The notes: generated by a model from the sequence alone, not told the origin. 64,000 nt of DNA from Rhodococcus sp. W8901 (GCF_013348805.1 NZ_CP054690.1:4774001-4838000), one strand, 5' to 3'; shown: positions 24,430-34,520, counted from the first letter of the stretch. Program-made: numbers and translations.

Positions 24430-24981
24430 TCAGGCCGTTCCGGCATTCTCGCCACCGGATGCTCCGCCGTCGCGTGCTCCCCCATCGCGTTCGGCCTTGA
24501 AGCGGTTCCACTCGCTGCGGAGCATCCGGTTGTCGATGATCCACCCCATGTAGTCCCGCATGTTCAGCACCCGGATGTGCGCCGGCCCCTTCGGGTCGGT
24601 GTGCGCAAGCGCCTCGGTCGCGAGGCGGCGCTGGTTCTCCAGGTACGCGTGCTCGTTCTCGAGGAATCCGCCCCACACGTCCGAATCCATTGCGTAGTAA
24701 TGGGTTCGGTCTCGCGGCTTGCGGATCACTTTGACGAACCCGCGGTCGATCAACCGCCGGACGTACGTCGAGACAGAACCGCGACTGGCACCGAGTTCGG
24801 TGGCCAGCTCCTCGGCGGTCACCCCGGGCGACTCGTCGATGAGCAGGTACCCGGCGATGCGGCCCTCGATCCGTGACGCTCCGGCCGACTGCCAGTAGTC
24901 GGCGAAACTCCCGACGAACCAGTGCGAGAAGTCCTCTCCCTCCGCGGGACCTCCGCGTCCGGTGTTCCTGCCCTCGCTCAT
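24430..24981 (-). CDS. GbsR/MarR-type winged-helix regulator
   Basis: 183 residues from ATG 24981. The helix-turn-helix reads RIEGRIAGYLLIDESPGVTAEELATELGASRGSVSTYVRRLIDRGFVKVIRKPRDRTHYYAM (about residues 37-100). A helical dimerisation tail follows. GbsR-like proteins control osmolyte and transporter genes. Here the partner is unknown. It abuts the siderophore-binding gene tail to tail. An attractive -10 (CATAAT, - strand, 25031-25026) lies 44 bases upstream. Confidence 0.78.
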   Translation of the reverse strand: MSEGRNTGRGGPAEGEDFSHWFVGSFADYWQSAGASRIEGRIAGYLLIDESPGVTAEELATELGASRGSVSTYVRRLIDRGFVKVIRKPRDRTHYYAMDSDVWGGFLENEHAYLENQRRLATEALAHTDPKGPAHIRVLNMRDYMGWIIDNRMLRSEWNRFKAERDGGARDGGASGGENAGTA

Positions 24982-25062
24982 GCCGCCTCGAAATCCCGAT
25001 TCATCGAAGTACCTTGCCGTCGAACATTATGCCGACGTCCGGGCCGAGACTCACGACACGGC

Positions 25063-25108
25063 AGGGCGACCGCTGCCCGCCTCGGAGAGGACGGGCAGCG
25101 GTCGCCCT
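25063..25108 (-). terminator. Strong hairpin after amt
   Basis: AGGGCGACCGCTGCCCG (25063-25079) pairs perfectly with CGGGCAGCGGTCGCCCT (25092-25108) with a 12-base loop. It begins 18 bases past the amt stop on the - strand. All-GC stem without U-tract, as is usual in actinobacteria. Confidence 0.78.
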
Positions 25109-25125
25109 GATCGTGCGATGCGCCG

Positions 25126-26490
25126 CTACGTGCGCTGTTCGGTGTTCGCAGCGCGTGTCACGAGCGCCTCGGCCGCATCCGCGACGGCCGCCGGATCCAC
25201 CGGACCCGACCCGGACACCGTCACCGACACCGTCTCGGTCACGTACGCGGTCTCGCCGTGCTCGGTGACGTCGAGACCCTCGTGCTCGTCCTCGGGCCGC
25301 ACCCGCAGGCCCAGCGTGAGGTCGATGCCCTTCGCGATGATCCACGTCACCGCGAACGAGTAGGCCAGCACCACACCCACTGCCAGCACCTGCTTGCCCA
25401 GCAGTGCGAAGCCACCTCCGTAGAACAGTCCGGCGACGCCGTTCGGGGCGTCCTCGGTGGCGAGCAGACCGATCAGCAGCGTGCCGAGGATGCCGCCGAC
25501 GAGGTGGATGCCGACCACGTCGAGGGCGTCGTCGTAGCCCAGGCGGAACTTCAGCGACACCGCGAAGCAGCACAACGCGCCGGCGGCCGCGCCGATCAGC
25601 AGGGCACCGATCGGCGACACCGCACCACAGGCCGGGGTGATCGCGACCAGCGCCGCGATGAGACCCGACGCCGCACCGAGCGAGGTCGGCCGGCCCTCAC
25701 GCAGACGCTCGACGAGCAGCCAGCCACAGATCCCGGCGCACGCCGCGGACACCGTGTTGAGGACGACGACGGACGCCGCATTGTCGGCCGCGAGCGCGGA
25801 GCCGCCGTTGAAGCCGAACCAACCGAACAGCAGGATGCCCGCGCCGAGCAGGGTCAGCGGAAGGTTGTGCGGGCGTGGCATGTTCGGGAATGCGTACCGC
25901 TTGCCCAGCACCAGCACCATCGCCAGCGCCGCGATGCCGGCGTTGATGTGGACCGCCGTGCCGCCCGCGAAGTCGATCGCCCCCAGCTTGTTCGCGATCC
26001 AGCCACCGATGACGCTGCCGTCGTCGGAGTCGAACGCGAACACCCAGTGCGCCACCGGGAAGTACACGAGGCTGACCCACAATCCGGCGAACAGCATCCA
26101 GGAACCGAACTTGATCCGGTCGGCGAGTGCGCCGGAGATCAACGCGACCGTGATGGCCGCGAACAGCATCTGGAATCCCGCCACCAGGGCCGGCGGCAGA
26201 GCGGGCTCCGCGGCCGGTTCGAGCAACTGCCCCAGCCCGACGAACTCGAGCGGATCGCCGAGAATGCCCAAGCCGCCCAAGGAGTTACCGAGGACGGCCG
26301 AGTAGCCGAAGAGCACCCACAGCACACCGACGACGGCGAACGAGCCGAACGTCATCATCATCATGTTGAGCGAGTTGCGAATGCTCACCATGCCGCCGTA
26401 GAACAGCGCGAGCCCGGGGATCATCAACGCAACAGCAGTGAAGGCTGCCAGTAACCATGCGGTATCGGCCGCCGCGAGAGCCTGCTCCAT
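25126..26490 (-). CDS. amt: Ammonium/methylammonium transporter Amt
   Basis: 454 residues from ATG 26490. The frame runs back to 26646 but the extra part is not helical, and GGTGGG lies just before 26490. About 11 membrane helices. Amt signatures: MIPGLALFYGGMV, the region around SGALADRIKFGSWMLFAGLW, DFAGGTAVHINAGIAALA with one of the pore His residues, and DDALDVVGIHLVGG with the other. The tail ends with an acidic segment. It moves ammonium, and methylammonium is a known analogue substrate. Divergent from the FAD oxidoreductase, with a GlnR-like box between. No glnK follows, unlike many amt operons. Confidence 0.92.
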   Translation of the reverse strand: MEQALAAADTAWLLAAFTAVALMIPGLALFYGGMVSIRNSLNMMMMTFGSFAVVGVLWVLFGYSAVLGNSLGGLGILGDPLEFVGLGQLLEPAAEPALPPALVAGFQMLFAAITVALISGALADRIKFGSWMLFAGLWVSLVYFPVAHWVFAFDSDDGSVIGGWIANKLGAIDFAGGTAVHINAGIAALAMVLVLGKRYAFPNMPRPHNLPLTLLGAGILLFGWFGFNGGSALAADNAASVVVLNTVSAACAGICGWLLVERLREGRPTSLGAASGLIAALVAITPACGAVSPIGALLIGAAAGALCCFAVSLKFRLGYDDALDVVGIHLVGGILGTLLIGLLATEDAPNGVAGLFYGGGFALLGKQVLAVGVVLAYSFAVTWIIAKGIDLTLGLRVRPEDEHEGLDVTEHGETAYVTETVSVTVSGSGPVDPAAVADAAEALVTRAANTEQRT

Positions 26491-26579
26491 ATCTGCCCAC
26501 CTTGTGTCGGCCCGTTTTACACGGGGAATCGAGGTCATCCGAGAGTGAACGGCGGCTGTAAGGGCTGCGAGTAGCTCCG

Positions 26580-26595
26580 GTGAACAGTGCGTAAC
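26580..26595 (-). promoter_or_regulatory. GlnR-like box between amt and the FAD oxidoreductase
   Basis: On the - strand GTTAC (26595-26591), six bases, TTCAC (26584-26580): an AC-N9-AC pair, with the first half site a perfect GTnAC. It lies 90 bases from the amt start and 90 from the oxidoreductase start. Only two half sites fit, so it is weaker than the box at 17588. Confidence 0.45.
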
Positions 26596-26684
26596 AGGGT
26601 TCGCACAGCAAATCCGGGGTTGCGTCTGTTTCATTTCATGCAACACTGTCCATCACCAAGAAACACCGGTGACCGGAGGTCGAG

Positions 26685-27887
26685 ATGACAGACAGCACGA
26701 CGGAGCACGCACGAATCGTGATCGTGGGCGGCGGACTCGAGGGACTGGCCATCGCGTGGTCCCTGGCCGAACGCGGCGAGACCGACGTCATCGTCCTCGA
26801 ACGCGACACGCTGTGCTCGGGCATGACGGGCAAGTCCAGCGGAATCGTCCGGTGCCACTACGGAGTTCCGTCACTCGCCGCGATGGCGTGGCACGGCGTC
26901 GACGTGTTCTCCCGCGCCGAGGACATCTTCGGAACCGACATCGGCTTCCGGCAGACCGGATACGTCGTCGGCGTCGACGCGGCCAACCTGACGCCACTGC
27001 ACGCCAACGTCGAGATGCACCGCGGCCTCGGCGTCCCGGTGGAACTGATCGACGCCGACGCCGTCGGCACGATGTGGCCGGGACTCCACCTCGACGACTT
27101 CGCCGGGTTCGCCTACGAACCGCTCGGCGGGCACGGCGACGCGTACATGACGGGCATGGCGTACGGCGCCCGCGCCCGCGCACTGGGCGTCCGAATCCGG
27201 CAGTCCACCAGCGTTGTTCGACTGATCCAGGACGAGACCGAGCGCGTGGTGGGCGTCGCGTGCGGCGACGGCTCCGAGATCCTCTGCGACACCGTCGTAC
27301 TGGCGACCGGGGTGTGGAGTCCCGCACTGGCGGCGACCGCCGGCGTGCATGTGCCGATCCGCGCGCAGCGCGAGCAACTGGTCCTGGTGGACCAGGGCGA
27401 ACCCACCCCCGATGTACCGACGTTCTCGGATCTGGTCAATCTGCAATACATTCGACGCGAGCCGAACGGGCACCTGCTGGTCGGCAACAGCGACCACTCC
27501 GCACCGGAGTTCGCCGATCCGGACAACTACCTCAACCGCGCCACCGACGGGTTCGTCGAGACCGCGATCGGCAAACTCGACCGGATCCTGCCCCACATGC
27601 CCGACGCGCGGCTCGCGTCGTCGTACGCGGGTTGCTACGACATCACGCCCGACTACAACCCGATCATCGGCCCCTCCCCCGCCGAGGGCCTGTTCCTCGC
27701 GGTGGGCTTCAGCGGCCACGGCTTCAAGATCTCCCCGGCCGTGGGACGCCTGGCCGCGGACCTGCTACTCGACGGCATCAGCAGCGACCCCGCCGTCGAC
27801 GGGAACGACTTCCGCTACAGCCGTTTCGACGAGGGCAAACCCCTCGCCAGCCTGCACCCGTACGCCGGCGCGGGCGAGATGCGCTGA
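26685..27887 (+). CDS. FAD-dependent amine/amino-acid oxidoreductase (DAO family)
   Basis: 400 residues from ATG 26685 with GGAGG (26675-26679) five bases upstream. FAD Rossmann motif VIVGGGLEGLAIAWSLAERG (13-32). Near the C-terminus YDITPDYNPIIGPSPAEGLFLAVGFSGHGFKISPAVG is the second FAD signature of the sarcosine oxidase/glycine oxidase group. Such enzymes oxidise N-methyl or D-amino acids. In this locus N-methylglutamate is the natural candidate, giving glutamate and formaldehyde. Known N-methylglutamate dehydrogenases have four subunits, so a single-chain enzyme would be new. Sarcosine or glycine are alternatives. Confidence 0.82.
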   Translation: MTDSTTEHARIVIVGGGLEGLAIAWSLAERGETDVIVLERDTLCSGMTGKSSGIVRCHYGVPSLAAMAWHGVDVFSRAEDIFGTDIGFRQTGYVVGVDAANLTPLHANVEMHRGLGVPVELIDADAVGTMWPGLHLDDFAGFAYEPLGGHGDAYMTGMAYGARARALGVRIRQSTSVVRLIQDETERVVGVACGDGSEILCDTVVLATGVWSPALAATAGVHVPIRAQREQLVLVDQGEPTPDVPTFSDLVNLQYIRREPNGHLLVGNSDHSAPEFADPDNYLNRATDGFVETAIGKLDRILPHMPDARLASSYAGCYDITPDYNPIIGPSPAEGLFLAVGFSGHGFKISPAVGRLAADLLLDGISSDPAVDGNDFRYSRFDEGKPLASLHPYAGAGEMR

Positions 27888-27910
27888 GCCCGAGAAGACC
27901 CCCGAAACGC

Positions 27911-27955
27911 CGAATGTCACATGCGTTCAGTCGAACTGAACGCATGTGACATTCG
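27911..27955. repeat. Perfect 21-bp palindrome with 3-base loop, right copy
   Basis: The left arm runs 27911-27931 (CGAATGTCACATGCGTTCAG plus T), loop CGA, right arm 27935-27955. It lies between the convergent FAD oxidoreductase (ends 27887) and purA (ends 27971). It differs from the copy at 13928-13970 by one base per arm and by the loop. Likely a bidirectional terminator. Confidence 0.85.
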
Positions 27956-27970
27956 GTCACACGGGGAGGG

Positions 27971-29617
<1,647 letters not shown>

Positions 29618-30292
29618 ATGACCCCGGTAGTGCTCAAGTGCGGCGACGGGCCGCTACCGCTGGCGCTGCGGTCGCTCGACGTGTTCAACGCGCCCGCCCT
29701 CCCCGAGAAGGACGACTTCGACGAGGCGTTCGCCAAGCTCGAGACGGTCGAGAAGCCCCGACTGGTCATCGTCGGCGACGACGGCGCGTTCGCGGCCGCG
29801 CTGACCCGGCTGATGCGCACCGAGCGCCTGCACATCGAACTCGCCTACGTTCCGGAGGAGCGGACCGACGCCACCCACGCGTACGGACTGCGGACCGGAT
29901 CCAAGGCGGCCTCGATCGCCGTCTCCGGTGTGGCGCGGCCGCTGCCCCTGATCCGCGACGACGCCGGCATCGCCCTCGTCGGTGAGGCCCGCATCTACGG
30001 ATCCGAGCATGCGGGCGAGTTGATCGGCGAGGCGTACGTCGACGACACCCGGCTGTTCTCCGGCACCGTCCCCGGAATGCGCATCGTTCCGATTCCCGAA
30101 CTGCCCGGCGTGCGCGCGACGGTCGACAAGCGACGCTGGTTCGGCGGGCACCGCTGGCTCACCGGACGCGCCGTCCAACTCGGATCGCCGGCGGCGGTAC
30201 TGACCCGCGACGGTGTCCGCACCCCGCGGGCGGTCAAACGCTCGACCTTCTACCGCCACCACGAGGACTGGCTTCTCGTCTACGGCGCCTGA
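29618..30292 (+). CDS. Conserved actinobacterial protein, Rv0358-like
   Basis: 224 residues from ATG 29618 with AAGGAG (29608-29613) four bases upstream. A soluble alpha/beta protein: VEKPRLVIVGDDGAFAAALTRLMRTERLHIELAYVPEE is Rossmann-like, followed by a beta-rich part ending VKRSTFYRHHEDWLLVYGA. Gene order (divergent from purA, followed by an M50 protease) matches Rv0358. The beginning resembles nucleotide- or lipid-kinase folds, but no catalytic motif is clear. Function unknown. Confidence 0.8.
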   Translation: MTPVVLKCGDGPLPLALRSLDVFNAPALPEKDDFDEAFAKLETVEKPRLVIVGDDGAFAAALTRLMRTERLHIELAYVPEERTDATHAYGLRTGSKAASIAVSGVARPLPLIRDDAGIALVGEARIYGSEHAGELIGEAYVDDTRLFSGTVPGMRIVPIPELPGVRATVDKRRWFGGHRWLTGRAVQLGSPAAVLTRDGVRTPRAVKRSTFYRHHEDWLLVYGA

Positions 30293-30319
30293 ACCACGCT
30301 CGCCTGGATACTGGGAGGC

Positions 30320-31099
30320 ATGTATCCCGACTCGCGTACCCGCTCCTCCGCGGTCCGGCCGAGCCCCGTGTTCCTCGGCATCGTGGCGGTCGCCGTGCTG
30401 GGTGGTGTCCTCGCGTGGCGGTCCACGGACTACGCGACGTCGGGCCGGATCGGCGTGTTCCTGCTGGTCGTCGCGGGCTGGGTGGTCACGCTGTGCCTGC
30501 ACGAGTTCGCCCATGCGTTCGTCGCGTGGCGACACGGCGACCACGACGTCGTCATGCGCGGCTACCTCACCCTCGATCCACGCAAGTACACCCAGCCGCT
30601 GCTGTCGATCGGCCTGCCGGTGCTGTTCCTTGCGATCGGCGGTATCGGACTGCCCGGCGGCGCGGTGTACCTGAGGACCGGGTCGATGCCGCCCCGCGTA
30701 CAGACGCGGATCTCCCTGGCCGGGCCCGCGGTGAACGCGGCGGCCGCGGTCGTGCTGCTGGTGGTGATCCGGCTGTTCGGACTGGACGGGCACAACCAGA
30801 TGTTCTGGAGTGGGCTGAGCTTCCTGGCGTTCCTACAGGTGATGGCCACCGTGCTGAACCTGCTGCCGGTGCCGGGGCTCGACGGATACGGCGCCCTCGA
30901 ACCGCATCTACGGTCACGCACGCGCGAATCGCTCGACAAGATCAAACCGTACGGGCTGCTCCTGCTGATCGCGCTGCTGTTCGTCCCGCAGATCAATTCC
31001 GCGTTCTTCGACGCGATCTACTGGCTGTTCGGACTGTCGGGCATCCCCGACTACTACGCCGCCTTCGGCAGCTACCTGATGCAGTTCTGGCGGAGCTGA
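30320..31099 (+). CDS. Site-2 protease family (M50) membrane metalloprotease, Rv0359-like
   Basis: 259 residues with about six membrane helices. The zinc motif HEFAH (61-65) sits at the end of helix 2, and the third ligand Asp lies in NLLPVPGLDGYGAL. These are the two M50 hallmarks. It lacks PDZ domains and belongs to the small Rv0359 type. Such proteases cut within membranes, for example anti-sigma factors or signal peptides, but the substrate here is unknown. Follows the Rv0358-like gene by 27 bases, probably one operon. Confidence 0.88.
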   Translation: MYPDSRTRSSAVRPSPVFLGIVAVAVLGGVLAWRSTDYATSGRIGVFLLVVAGWVVTLCLHEFAHAFVAWRHGDHDVVMRGYLTLDPRKYTQPLLSIGLPVLFLAIGGIGLPGGAVYLRTGSMPPRVQTRISLAGPAVNAAAAVVLLVVIRLFGLDGHNQMFWSGLSFLAFLQVMATVLNLLPVPGLDGYGALEPHLRSRTRESLDKIKPYGLLLLIALLFVPQINSAFFDAIYWLFGLSGIPDYYAAFGSYLMQFWRS

Positions 31100-31129
31100 C
31101 CCGCACAGTTCATCGCACGTGACCGCGCC

Positions 31130-31156
31130 GACCCCGGTCGGTTCCTGACCGGGGTC
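31130..31156. terminator. Bidirectional hairpin between convergent genes
   Basis: GACCCCGGTC (31130-31139) is followed by a 7-base loop and GACCGGGGTC (31147-31156), 10 perfect pairs. It lies 31 bases past the M50 protease stop and 7 bases before the chorismate mutase end. Confidence 0.7.
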
Positions 31157-31162
31157 AGCCGG

Positions 31163-31444
31163 TCACATGGCATGACCCAGACGCCCCCGCCCGAGCCGCA
31201 GCAGCAGCAACGCAAGCGTGTGCCCCTCCGGCCCCAGGTCGTCGAAACGCGACAGCACACTCATTTCTCGGGTGTGCACCAAACGAGTACCGCCGCCGAG
31301 CATTCGCACCTCACCGATCAGACGGGAGATCTCGGTGCGCCGCTGGATCGCCGCGAGGATCTGTGAATCCAGACGGTCGATCTCGCCCCGGAGTTGCTCG
31401 ATGTCGACGTCCGGTCGGCGGTCCGCCTCCCGGTTCGTCGACAT
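31163..31444 (-). CDS. Chorismate mutase, AroQ-delta type
   Basis: 93 residues from ATG 31444 (AGGTG six bases upstream); ATG 31468 adds eight residues. All-helical AroQ fold: IEQLRGEIDRLDSQILAAIQRRTEISRLIGEVRMLGGGTRLVHTREMSVLSRF. It ends with LLLLRLGRGRLGH, the C-terminal tail of the actinobacterial Rv0948c type that is activated by binding DAHP synthase. It turns chorismate into prephenate for Phe and Tyr. Cytoplasmic, no signal peptide. Confidence 0.9.
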   Translation of the reverse strand: MSTNREADRRPDVDIEQLRGEIDRLDSQILAAIQRRTEISRLIGEVRMLGGGTRLVHTREMSVLSRFDDLGPEGHTLALLLLRLGRGRLGHAM

Positions 31445-31540
31445 GTTCGTCACCTGTGCGCTGGTCATGCCAACAACGCTAGGTACGCGGTCGCGCGGAC
31501 ACGTAGGTAGTTCACTACCCGATCTCGCCGGCGCCGGCCG

Positions 31541-32455
31541 TCAGGCGAGGACGGTGACCCAACCGTGCAGGGCGTCCGAACGCAGCGCCGCCGTGTGCCG
31601 CTTCCGCAGCGCCTCGCAGATCGGGCCCGTCGTGCCGTCGCCGACGATGCGGCCGTCCACCTCGGTCACCGGAGCCACACCGGCCGAGGTGCCGGTGGCG
31701 AAGACCTCGTCCGCGATGTACAGCTCGGTGAGATCGACCGTGCGCTCCACGACTGGGATGCCGTCCTCCGCGGCAAGTGTGAGCAGCGTGCGCCGGTTGA
31801 TGCCGTCGAGGATGTCGCACGAGACGTCGGGCGTGATCAGGGTCCCGCCGCGGACCAGGAAGATGTTCGCGGCGCTGAGCTCACACACGTGCCCGGCGCC
31901 GTCGAGGAAGATCGCGTCGTCGTAGCCGGCATCGATCGCGTCCTGCTTGGCCAGCACCGAGTTCACGTACGCGCCGTTGACCTTGGCACGCGAGGGGATC
32001 GCGAAGTCGGGGATACGCCGCCACGTGCTGGTCTTCAGTCGCATGCCGTCCTGCGGGACGATCGGGACCGCGTCGTACACGAACATCGACACGACGGTCC
32101 GGCAACCACGCACCCGGGTGCCGGGAATCGACTCGTCGACGTGCACGGTGGCCCGCACGAAGACGTCCGAGCCGGGCGCGTTGGCGTCGACGAGTTCGGT
32201 TGCGGCCGAGACGAAACGGTCGAAACTCCACTCGTCGGCGAACCGGTCGATGCCGATGATCTTGCAGGACTCGACGAGACGTCGGTAGTGCTCGGCCAGG
32301 CGGAAGGCCGAGCGGACACCACCGTCGGCGTGCACCGGGAAGACGGTGTAGACACTCAGGCCGTACAGGACGGCGGACGTGGCGACTCCCAGAGTGGCCT
32401 CGGACGCGGGAACGAGTCGGTCGCCGTAGTACACGTGCGGATGCGGGATAGCCAT
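31541..32455 (-). CDS. Class IV PLP-dependent aminotransferase (branched-chain type)
   Basis: 304 residues from ATG 32455. The fold-type IV lysine is Lys158 in SRAKVNGAYVNSVLAKQDA. Later signatures are DDAIFLDGAGHVCELSAANIFLVRGG and a phosphate loop DGINRRTLLTLA...ATGTSAGVAPVTEVDGR. It is closest to branched-chain aminotransferases (IlvE), but aminodeoxychorismate lyase or D-amino acid transaminase activity cannot be excluded. It lies behind chorismate mutase, and the 72-base gap carries no terminator. Confidence 0.82.
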   Translation of the reverse strand: MAIPHPHVYYGDRLVPASEATLGVATSAVLYGLSVYTVFPVHADGGVRSAFRLAEHYRRLVESCKIIGIDRFADEWSFDRFVSAATELVDANAPGSDVFVRATVHVDESIPGTRVRGCRTVVSMFVYDAVPIVPQDGMRLKTSTWRRIPDFAIPSRAKVNGAYVNSVLAKQDAIDAGYDDAIFLDGAGHVCELSAANIFLVRGGTLITPDVSCDILDGINRRTLLTLAAEDGIPVVERTVDLTELYIADEVFATGTSAGVAPVTEVDGRIVGDGTTGPICEALRKRHTAALRSDALHGWVTVLA

Positions 32456-32566
32456 GGCCGGGAATGCTATCGACGCCGCGCCCCGGCGGAAAGCGAATTC
32501 GGGCCCGCCCGGCCGCCGCGGCATCCCACCGTCACCGCGCCCGGCCCGGCCCGGCACACTGTGCGC

Positions 32567-33529
32567 ATGCTCCATCTGCGGATCCTCTCGCCCACCGATC
32601 TCACGGACGACGCGGTCCGCATCCTGGAGGACGAACCGGCCGTCAGCGGGCTCGCCGTCCTCCGTGGCGCGGCGGTGCGCCCGACCGGCGACCTCGTCCA
32701 CGCCGACATCGCCCGCGAGGTCGCGAACGACGTGATCGAGAAGCTCCGCGCCACCGACCTGCACCACCGCGGCAGCATCGAGATCGAGCCGGTGACGACC
32801 TGGCTGTCCCGGAGCGGACTCGACGCCGAGCTCAGCAGCCCGGGCAGCAGCGCCGACGCCGTGGTGTGGGCGGAGGTCGCGCAGCGGTCCTACGAGGACG
32901 TCGAACTGAACTGGACGTACCTGAGCTTCATGACGATGGCGACGCTGCTGGCGGGGATCGCGATCATCACCGACTCGCAGATCCTCGTCATCGGTGCGAT
33001 GGTCCTCGGCCCCGAGTTCGGCGCGATCGCCGCGCTCGGTGTCGCCCTGGTCAAGCGCCGCTTCGTGCTGCTCGCGACCGCCGTGCGGACCCTTCTGGTC
33101 GGATTCGCCGTCGCGATCGGGGTGACCGCGCTGGCCGCCGTGGGCGGACGGATGCTCGGCTGGATGACGATCGACGACGTCACCGGACCCCGCCCGGACA
33201 CCGCGTTCATCTATTCGCCCGACAAGTGGTCGTTCATCGTTGCCGTCATCGCGGCGGCCGCGGGGGTGCTGTCGATCACCTCGGCGAAGCTCGGCGGGCT
33301 GTCCGGTGTGTTCATCTCGGTGACAACGGTTCCCGCGGCCGGCAACATCGGCCTCGCACTGGCCTTCGGCGCCTGGCACGAGGTCTGGGGCAGCACCCAG
33401 CAGCTGCTGCTGAACCTGTCCGGGATGGCGCTGGCCGGGTGGGCGACACTGGCGATCCAGCAGGCCGTGTGGTCTCGGGTGTCGGTGCGCCGAGCCCGCG
33501 CGCTGGACCGGCGGCGCCGCATGCTGTGA
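32567..33529 (+). CDS. DUF389 family membrane protein
   Basis: 320 residues from ATG 32567. An N-terminal soluble domain of about 115 residues has a ferredoxin-like pattern (LRILSPTDLTDDAVRILEDEPAVSGLAVLRGA). Five to six helices follow, with SFMTMATLLAGIAIITDSQILVIGAMVLGPEFGAIAALGVALV and SITSAKLGGLSGVFISVTTVPAAGNIGLALAFG, both diagnostic of DUF389 (PF04087). Function unknown; the family occurs across bacteria and archaea. Divergent from the aminotransferase. Confidence 0.85.
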   Translation: MLHLRILSPTDLTDDAVRILEDEPAVSGLAVLRGAAVRPTGDLVHADIAREVANDVIEKLRATDLHHRGSIEIEPVTTWLSRSGLDAELSSPGSSADAVVWAEVAQRSYEDVELNWTYLSFMTMATLLAGIAIITDSQILVIGAMVLGPEFGAIAALGVALVKRRFVLLATAVRTLLVGFAVAIGVTALAAVGGRMLGWMTIDDVTGPRPDTAFIYSPDKWSFIVAVIAAAAGVLSITSAKLGGLSGVFISVTTVPAAGNIGLALAFGAWHEVWGSTQQLLLNLSGMALAGWATLAIQQAVWSRVSVRRARALDRRRRML

Positions 33530-33545
33530 CGGCCGGCAGCGCGGA

Positions 33546-34502
33546 TCACCGATTGCGGCGCGCCACCTCCTCGGCGACCGCCCGCAACCCGGCGCGCAAC
33601 GAAGCGGGCTCCAGCACCTCGATGCCGCCGCCGAGCGCGGTGAGCTGATCGAGCGCCACCTCCTCGGCCTCGAGCATCAGATCGACAGTCACCCAGCCCT
33701 GCTCGTCCGCCTCGGACGGTTCGACACGCGCCGCCTCCTCCCCCACGACGTCCGGCAGCCGTCGCCACGCGTACGGCGACAGCCGCAGCCGGCACGGGTA
33801 CCGCAGCAACGCCCGGTCGAACTCCGCCATCGACGCCGCCCACCACGCGGCCAGGTCGAAGTCGTCCGGGCGCGCGGCCTGCGCATCCAGCACCTGCGCG
33901 CCGTCGATCCGCGAGACCCGGTACGACAACGTCCGATCCCGGTGCCGCGCCACGAGGTACCAGACACCCGCCTTCGCGACCAGGCCGAGAGGATCGAGGG
34001 TGCGGGTGGCCTCGCCACCCCGACGCCGGTACCGGATGCGGAGCCGTCGCCCCTCGAACACCGCGGCCGCCACCGCCGGCAGGTGCTCCCCCGACGGCGT
34101 CGACTCGAACCAGCCCGGCGCGTCCACGTGCAGGCGCTCGCGCCACAGCAGGGCGCCGGCCCGGAGCGGAAGCGGCAGCGCCCCCAGCAGTTTCGACTCC
34201 GCGCGGGCCGCGACGTCGGCGAGCCCGAGGTCCTGCGCGACGTCCGGGATACCGAGCAGCATGAGCGCGGAGGTCTCCGCGCCCGTCATGCCGCTGAGCT
34301 TGGACTGCCAGCCGTCGAGCAGACGGATCCCACCGCCGGGCCCGCTCTCGGTCCACACCGGAACCCCGGCGGCCTGTAGCGCCGCGACGTCGCGATAGAC
34401 CGTCCGCACCGAGACGCCGAGTTGCTCGGCCAGCCGGGCGGCAGTGGTGCCGGGGCCACCCTGCAAGCGCAGCATCAGATTGAGCAGTCGGGAGGAGCGC
34501 AC
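33546..34502 (-). CDS. WYL-domain transcriptional regulator
   Basis: 318 residues from GTG 34502. A DeoR-type N-terminal helix-turn-helix (GPGTTAARLAEQLGVSVRTVYRDVAALQAAGVPVWTE) is followed by the WYL domain (RIRYRRRGGEATRTLDPLGLVAKAGVWYLVARHRDRTLSYRVSRIDGAQVL) with its WYL signature in GVWYLVA. The C-terminal WCX part completes it. WYL domains bind ligands, often nucleic acids. A TAGACT -10 lies six bases upstream of the GTG, so the message may be leaderless. The palindrome at 34521-34545 is its likely operator. Confidence 0.88.
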   Translation of the reverse strand: MRSSRLLNLMLRLQGGPGTTAARLAEQLGVSVRTVYRDVAALQAAGVPVWTESGPGGGIRLLDGWQSKLSGMTGAETSALMLLGIPDVAQDLGLADVAARAESKLLGALPLPLRAGALLWRERLHVDAPGWFESTPSGEHLPAVAAAVFEGRRLRIRYRRRGGEATRTLDPLGLVAKAGVWYLVARHRDRTLSYRVSRIDGAQVLDAQAARPDDFDLAAWWAASMAEFDRALLRYPCRLRLSPYAWRRLPDVVGEEAARVEPSEADEQGWVTVDLMLEAEEVALDQLTALGGGIEVLEPASLRAGLRAVAEEVARRNR

Positions 34503-34520
34503 CCGGAAAGTCTACGAATA

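Noticed and set aside
25258-26454. 398-codon open frame on the + strand opposite amt
   Set aside because: Its product is Gln/Arg/Asp-rich low complexity, while the - strand encodes a clear Amt protein with all signatures.
13928-27955. The paired palindromes as transposon ends or phage attachment sites
   Set aside because: No transposase, integrase or tRNA is near, no target duplication is visible, and each copy is itself a palindrome in a convergent gap, which fits terminators better.
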